This document shows, piece after piece, positions 18,486 to 20,182 of a DNA stretch of 20,182 bases. Both the position numbers and the translations under genes were made by a program. Numbering within the stretch: position 1 is the stretch's first letter; the number at the start of each line of letters is the position of its first letter. Origin of the DNA: Bacteroidales bacterium (GTDB lineage Bacteria; Bacteroidota; Bacteroidia; Bacteroidales; Muribaculaceae); NCBI GenBank assembly GCA_019415705.1, contig DXYS01000051.1:1-20182 (forward strand). Direction: 5' to 3'. Under the pieces are notes generated by a model that saw nothing but the letters and a program-made list of their open reading frames with translations, searched no databases and had not been told where the DNA came from.

Positions 18486-19729
18486 AAAAGAAACTCCAGC
18501 ATATAACAGTATCCGTAAAACTGCGAAAGAGTGAAATTCGAAATGAGTGGTATCTCTATGTCGAAGCATACCCTGTCTATGAGAAGGAGAATGAAACTCC
18601 TAAACGAGTACGTGAATATGTCAAACGTATCATAACGACACCGATATGGGATAAGAAAAGACCTACTCGCGGAGGCTTTCAACCGAAACGGGACATCAAT
18701 GGCGTAATCATGTGCAAATCCCAGATAGACCAGGAGTCGTGCATCTATGCCGATAAAGTACGACAAATCCGTCAGAAGGAATATGACACGGCTGCACTAT
18801 ACTCCGACCAGGATGCAGCTCAAGCTGAATTACAGGAAAAAGCCAATGCCAATTTCATTGACTATGTGAAGAAGATTACTATTGAGCGGCATAAAAATAG
18901 CTCGGCATCAATCCTCATAAACTGGAAACGAATGGGCGAATTGTTGAAAATCTTTTCTAAAGATGGGATAATACCATTCGGCAGGATTGACACTAAGCTG
19001 ATAAACGATTTCAAGAATTTTCTTCTGACGGCTCCACAAGGAGGTGGAAAGAAGGGTACTTTGTCACAAAACTCGGCTGCGACATATTTCTCAATCTTTA
19101 AGGCGGCGTTGAAGCAGGCATTTATTGATGGTTATATCTCTGTTGACCTCTCGGCTAAAGCAAAAGGAATCGCAGAAGAAGAAAGCCGTCGTGAGTTCCT
19201 GACCATCGCGGAACTCAACACATTAGCAAAAACGCCTTGCGATAAGCCTATCATCAAACGTGCTGCATTGTTTGCTGCGTTGACAGGGTTACGCCATTGT
19301 GATATTCAGAAGCTCCATTGGGGCGATATTCAGAAGGTGGGAGATCAATACCGTCTGAACTTCACTCAACAGAAAACGAAGGGCGTAGAATACCAGCCAA
19401 TTTCCGAACAGGCATATCAATTATGTGGTACACCGGGAGATACAGATAGACTCATATTTGAGGATTTGCCTGATCCATCGTGTGTTTCACGCCCGCTGAA
19501 ACGATGGATTGAAGCAGCCGGAATCAAGCGAAGAGTCACCTTCCATTGCTTTCGACATACCTTTGCAACGCTTCAAATTGCCGGTGGAACAGATCTTTAC
19601 ACAGTCAGCAAGATGTTAGGTCACACAAATGTCCGTACTACTCAGATATATGCGAAAGTTGTTGATAGACTGAAAGATGAAGCCGCAAACGCTATTAATC
19701 TTGACTTGAATTTCAATGATATTGAGTAA
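18482..19729 (+). CDS. Tyrosine site-specific recombinase (integrase)
   Basis: 415 residues, a usual length for Bacteroidetes element integrases. N-terminal arm-binding-like region about 1-115; core-binding SAM-like domain about 122-225 (NFIDYVKKITIER, LSQNSAATYFSIFKAALKQA); catalytic domain from about 235. All active-site residues are present: R271 (TGLRHCDI), K298 or K300 (QQKTKG), H355 and R358 (HCFRHTFA), H381 (LGHTN) and nucleophile Y390 (TQIYAKV). It therefore looks active. It cuts and joins DNA at att or inversion sites. The start overlaps the stop of the HTH gene by 4 nt. A hairpin at 19772-19786 follows the gene. GC is clearly lower than in dnaK next door. Confidence 0.96.
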   Translation: MKKKLQHITVSVKLRKSEIRNEWYLYVEAYPVYEKENETPKRVREYVKRIITTPIWDKKRPTRGGFQPKRDINGVIMCKSQIDQESCIYADKVRQIRQKEYDTAALYSDQDAAQAELQEKANANFIDYVKKITIERHKNSSASILINWKRMGELLKIFSKDGIIPFGRIDTKLINDFKNFLLTAPQGGGKKGTLSQNSAATYFSIFKAALKQAFIDGYISVDLSAKAKGIAEEESRREFLTIAELNTLAKTPCDKPIIKRAALFAALTGLRHCDIQKLHWGDIQKVGDQYRLNFTQQKTKGVEYQPISEQAYQLCGTPGDTDRLIFEDLPDPSCVSRPLKRWIEAAGIKRRVTFHCFRHTFATLQIAGGTDLYTVSKMLGHTNVRTTQIYAKVVDRLKDEAANAINLDLNFNDIE

Positions 19730-19730
19730 C

Positions 19731-19760
19731 TATATTTATAGAAATGGGATTATATTTATA
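19731..19760. repeat. TATATTTATA direct repeat after the recombinase gene
   Basis: TATATTTATA occurs at 19731-19740 and 19751-19760, 20 bp apart, directly after the recombinase stop codon. It may be simple AT-rich DNA or binding sites for the recombinase. Confidence 0.35.
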
Positions 19761-19765
19761 TAGGT

Positions 19766-19790
19766 AAAAAAGCCTAAAAATTAGGCGTTT
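19766..19790 (+). terminator. Terminator after the recombinase gene
   Basis: GCCTAA (19772-19777) pairs with TTAGGC (19781-19786) over AAA, with six A before and GTTT after. It is short but well placed, and could act in both directions. Confidence 0.65.
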
Positions 19791-19803
19791 ATAGTCTGAT
19801 TTC

Positions 19804-19834
19804 TTTATCGTTTTCTATGGATTTTCTAACTTTG
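19804..19834 (+). promoter_or_regulatory. Promoter of the small membrane protein gene
   Basis: TAACTTTG at 19827-19834 matches the -7 consensus exactly; TTTA at 19804-19807 is a weak -33 with a 19-bp gap. Transcription should begin near 19841, leaving only about 10 nt before the ATG at 19851. Confidence 0.55.
19810..19825 (+). repeat. Right copy of 16-nt repeat flanking the recombinase module
   Basis: GTTTTCTATGGATTTT differs from the copy at 17814-17829 at one base and lies in the same orientation, 1996 bp away. Together the two copies enclose the HTH and recombinase genes exactly. Confidence 0.5.
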
Positions 19835-19850
19835 TAGAAAATTGAAGAAA

Positions 19851-20150
19851 ATGATATCGAGAACTCTCCCCAAAATAACTCCTGGAATTATCACCGGAGT
19901 AAATCTCACCCTGTCTACTGCAATGGCGTGGGGAACCTGCGCCAAATTTGATTTAGGATTGCAATGGAGTCTGCTGCTCGTCCCTGCCTATTTTGCAGTC
20001 TGGAAGCTATTCTACGCAGGATGCAATAGAATAAGTGAGCGCATAGTCAATGCTTTTGACAAAGTTCATCGCGATTTGATTACGCGAAAGCAACAGGAAG
20101 CAGTCGAAGAAGCACTCAAAAATGCAGATGGAAAAGTCGGTTCAGATTGA
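19851..20150 (+). CDS. Small membrane protein, function unknown
   Basis: 99 residues from the ATG at 19851. An in-frame TTG at 19842 would add three residues, but it coincides with the predicted transcription start, so the ATG is preferred. Two hydrophobic stretches are visible (about 8-25, GIITGVNLTLSTAMAWG; about 34-52, WSLLLVPAYFAVWKLFYAG), with a charged, helical C-terminal tail (RISERIVNAFDKVH, RKQQEAVEEALKNA). This suggests a two-pass inner-membrane protein with a cytoplasmic tail. I do not recognise the family. The stop codon lies inside the first ATTGACCCC repeat, so the true C-terminus may have been replaced by an inserted element. It is probably cargo or maintenance-related in the integrated element. 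Confidence 0.6.
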   Translation: MISRTLPKITPGIITGVNLTLSTAMAWGTCAKFDLGLQWSLLLVPAYFAVWKLFYAGCNRISERIVNAFDKVHRDLITRKQQEAVEEALKNADGKVGSD

Positions 20151-20178
20151 CCCCAGTCGGCGGGAAAAAATTGACCCC
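20146..20178. repeat. ATTGACCCC repeat with 24-bp period, possible insertion-sequence end
   Basis: ATTGACCCC occurs at 20146-20154 and 20170-20178, separated by AGTCGGCGGGAAAAA. Multiple short repeats with such spacing are typical of the termini of IS21-type elements, where the transposase binds. The transposase genes would lie beyond the window, so this is a tentative call. Confidence 0.4.
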
Positions 20179-20182
20179 CTCG

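Larger units (their letters stand above)
17814..20182. mobile_element. Probable integrated element (left part; right end outside the window)
   Basis: A zinc-finger/HTH gene overlapping a tyrosine recombinase, plus a small membrane protein, sits behind the dnaK terminator. Base composition drops from about 57% GC in dnaK to about 41% in sampled lines of the recombinase gene, and codon use shifts from C-ending to mixed. No tRNA lies at the junction. The left boundary is uncertain; 17814 marks the start of a 16-nt sequence that recurs at 19810. Either these repeats bound a roughly 2-kb module or the element continues to the right. Confidence 0.5.

Overview
The window looks like a chromosomal segment of a gut-type Bacteroidales, possibly Muribaculaceae (the family is a guess). 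Three things point there: promoters of the form TTTG-N19/20-TAnnTTTG with no clear Shine-Dalgarno sequences, GC near 57% in sampled core genes, and Bacteroidales-style proteins (CPS1-like CarA/CarB, BtuB plus a beta-propeller partner, DnaK ending in DVDFEEVK). No rRNA, tRNA or CRISPR array was seen.

Left part (1-8640): an exported carboxymuconolactone decarboxylase/cupin protein is on the minus strand. It is divergent from carA-carB, the glutamine-dependent carbamoyl phosphate synthase of pyrimidine and arginine synthesis, followed by a large exported M16 zinc peptidase that ends at a strong hairpin terminator. The divergent intergenic region carries promoters facing both ways and a 12-bp direct repeat at exactly 20-bp spacing.

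Middle (8641-15625): a vitamin B12 uptake operon. A good promoter leads into a cobalamin riboswitch with a recognisable B12 box. Then follow a BtuB-type TonB-dependent receptor, a beta-propeller protein resembling the BtuG cobalamin-capture proteins but without a lipobox, and a 1102-residue GLUG-repeat secreted protein. The propeller and the GLUG protein share a short C-terminal tail. The operon closes with a GC-rich terminator. Under low B12 the riboswitch should allow all three to be made, giving a receptor plus two secreted partners. The third protein is the best candidate here for an undescribed component.

Right part (15626-20182): dnaK, with a palindrome in its upstream region and a perfect terminator behind it, is followed by lower-GC DNA (about 41% in sampled lines). 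This holds a zinc-finger/double-HTH protein overlapping a tyrosine recombinase, then a small membrane protein. The recombinase module is bracketed by a 16-bp imperfect direct repeat, and the last 37 bases carry a 24-bp-period repeat that looks like the end of another mobile element. This part is probably an integrated element that continues past the window.
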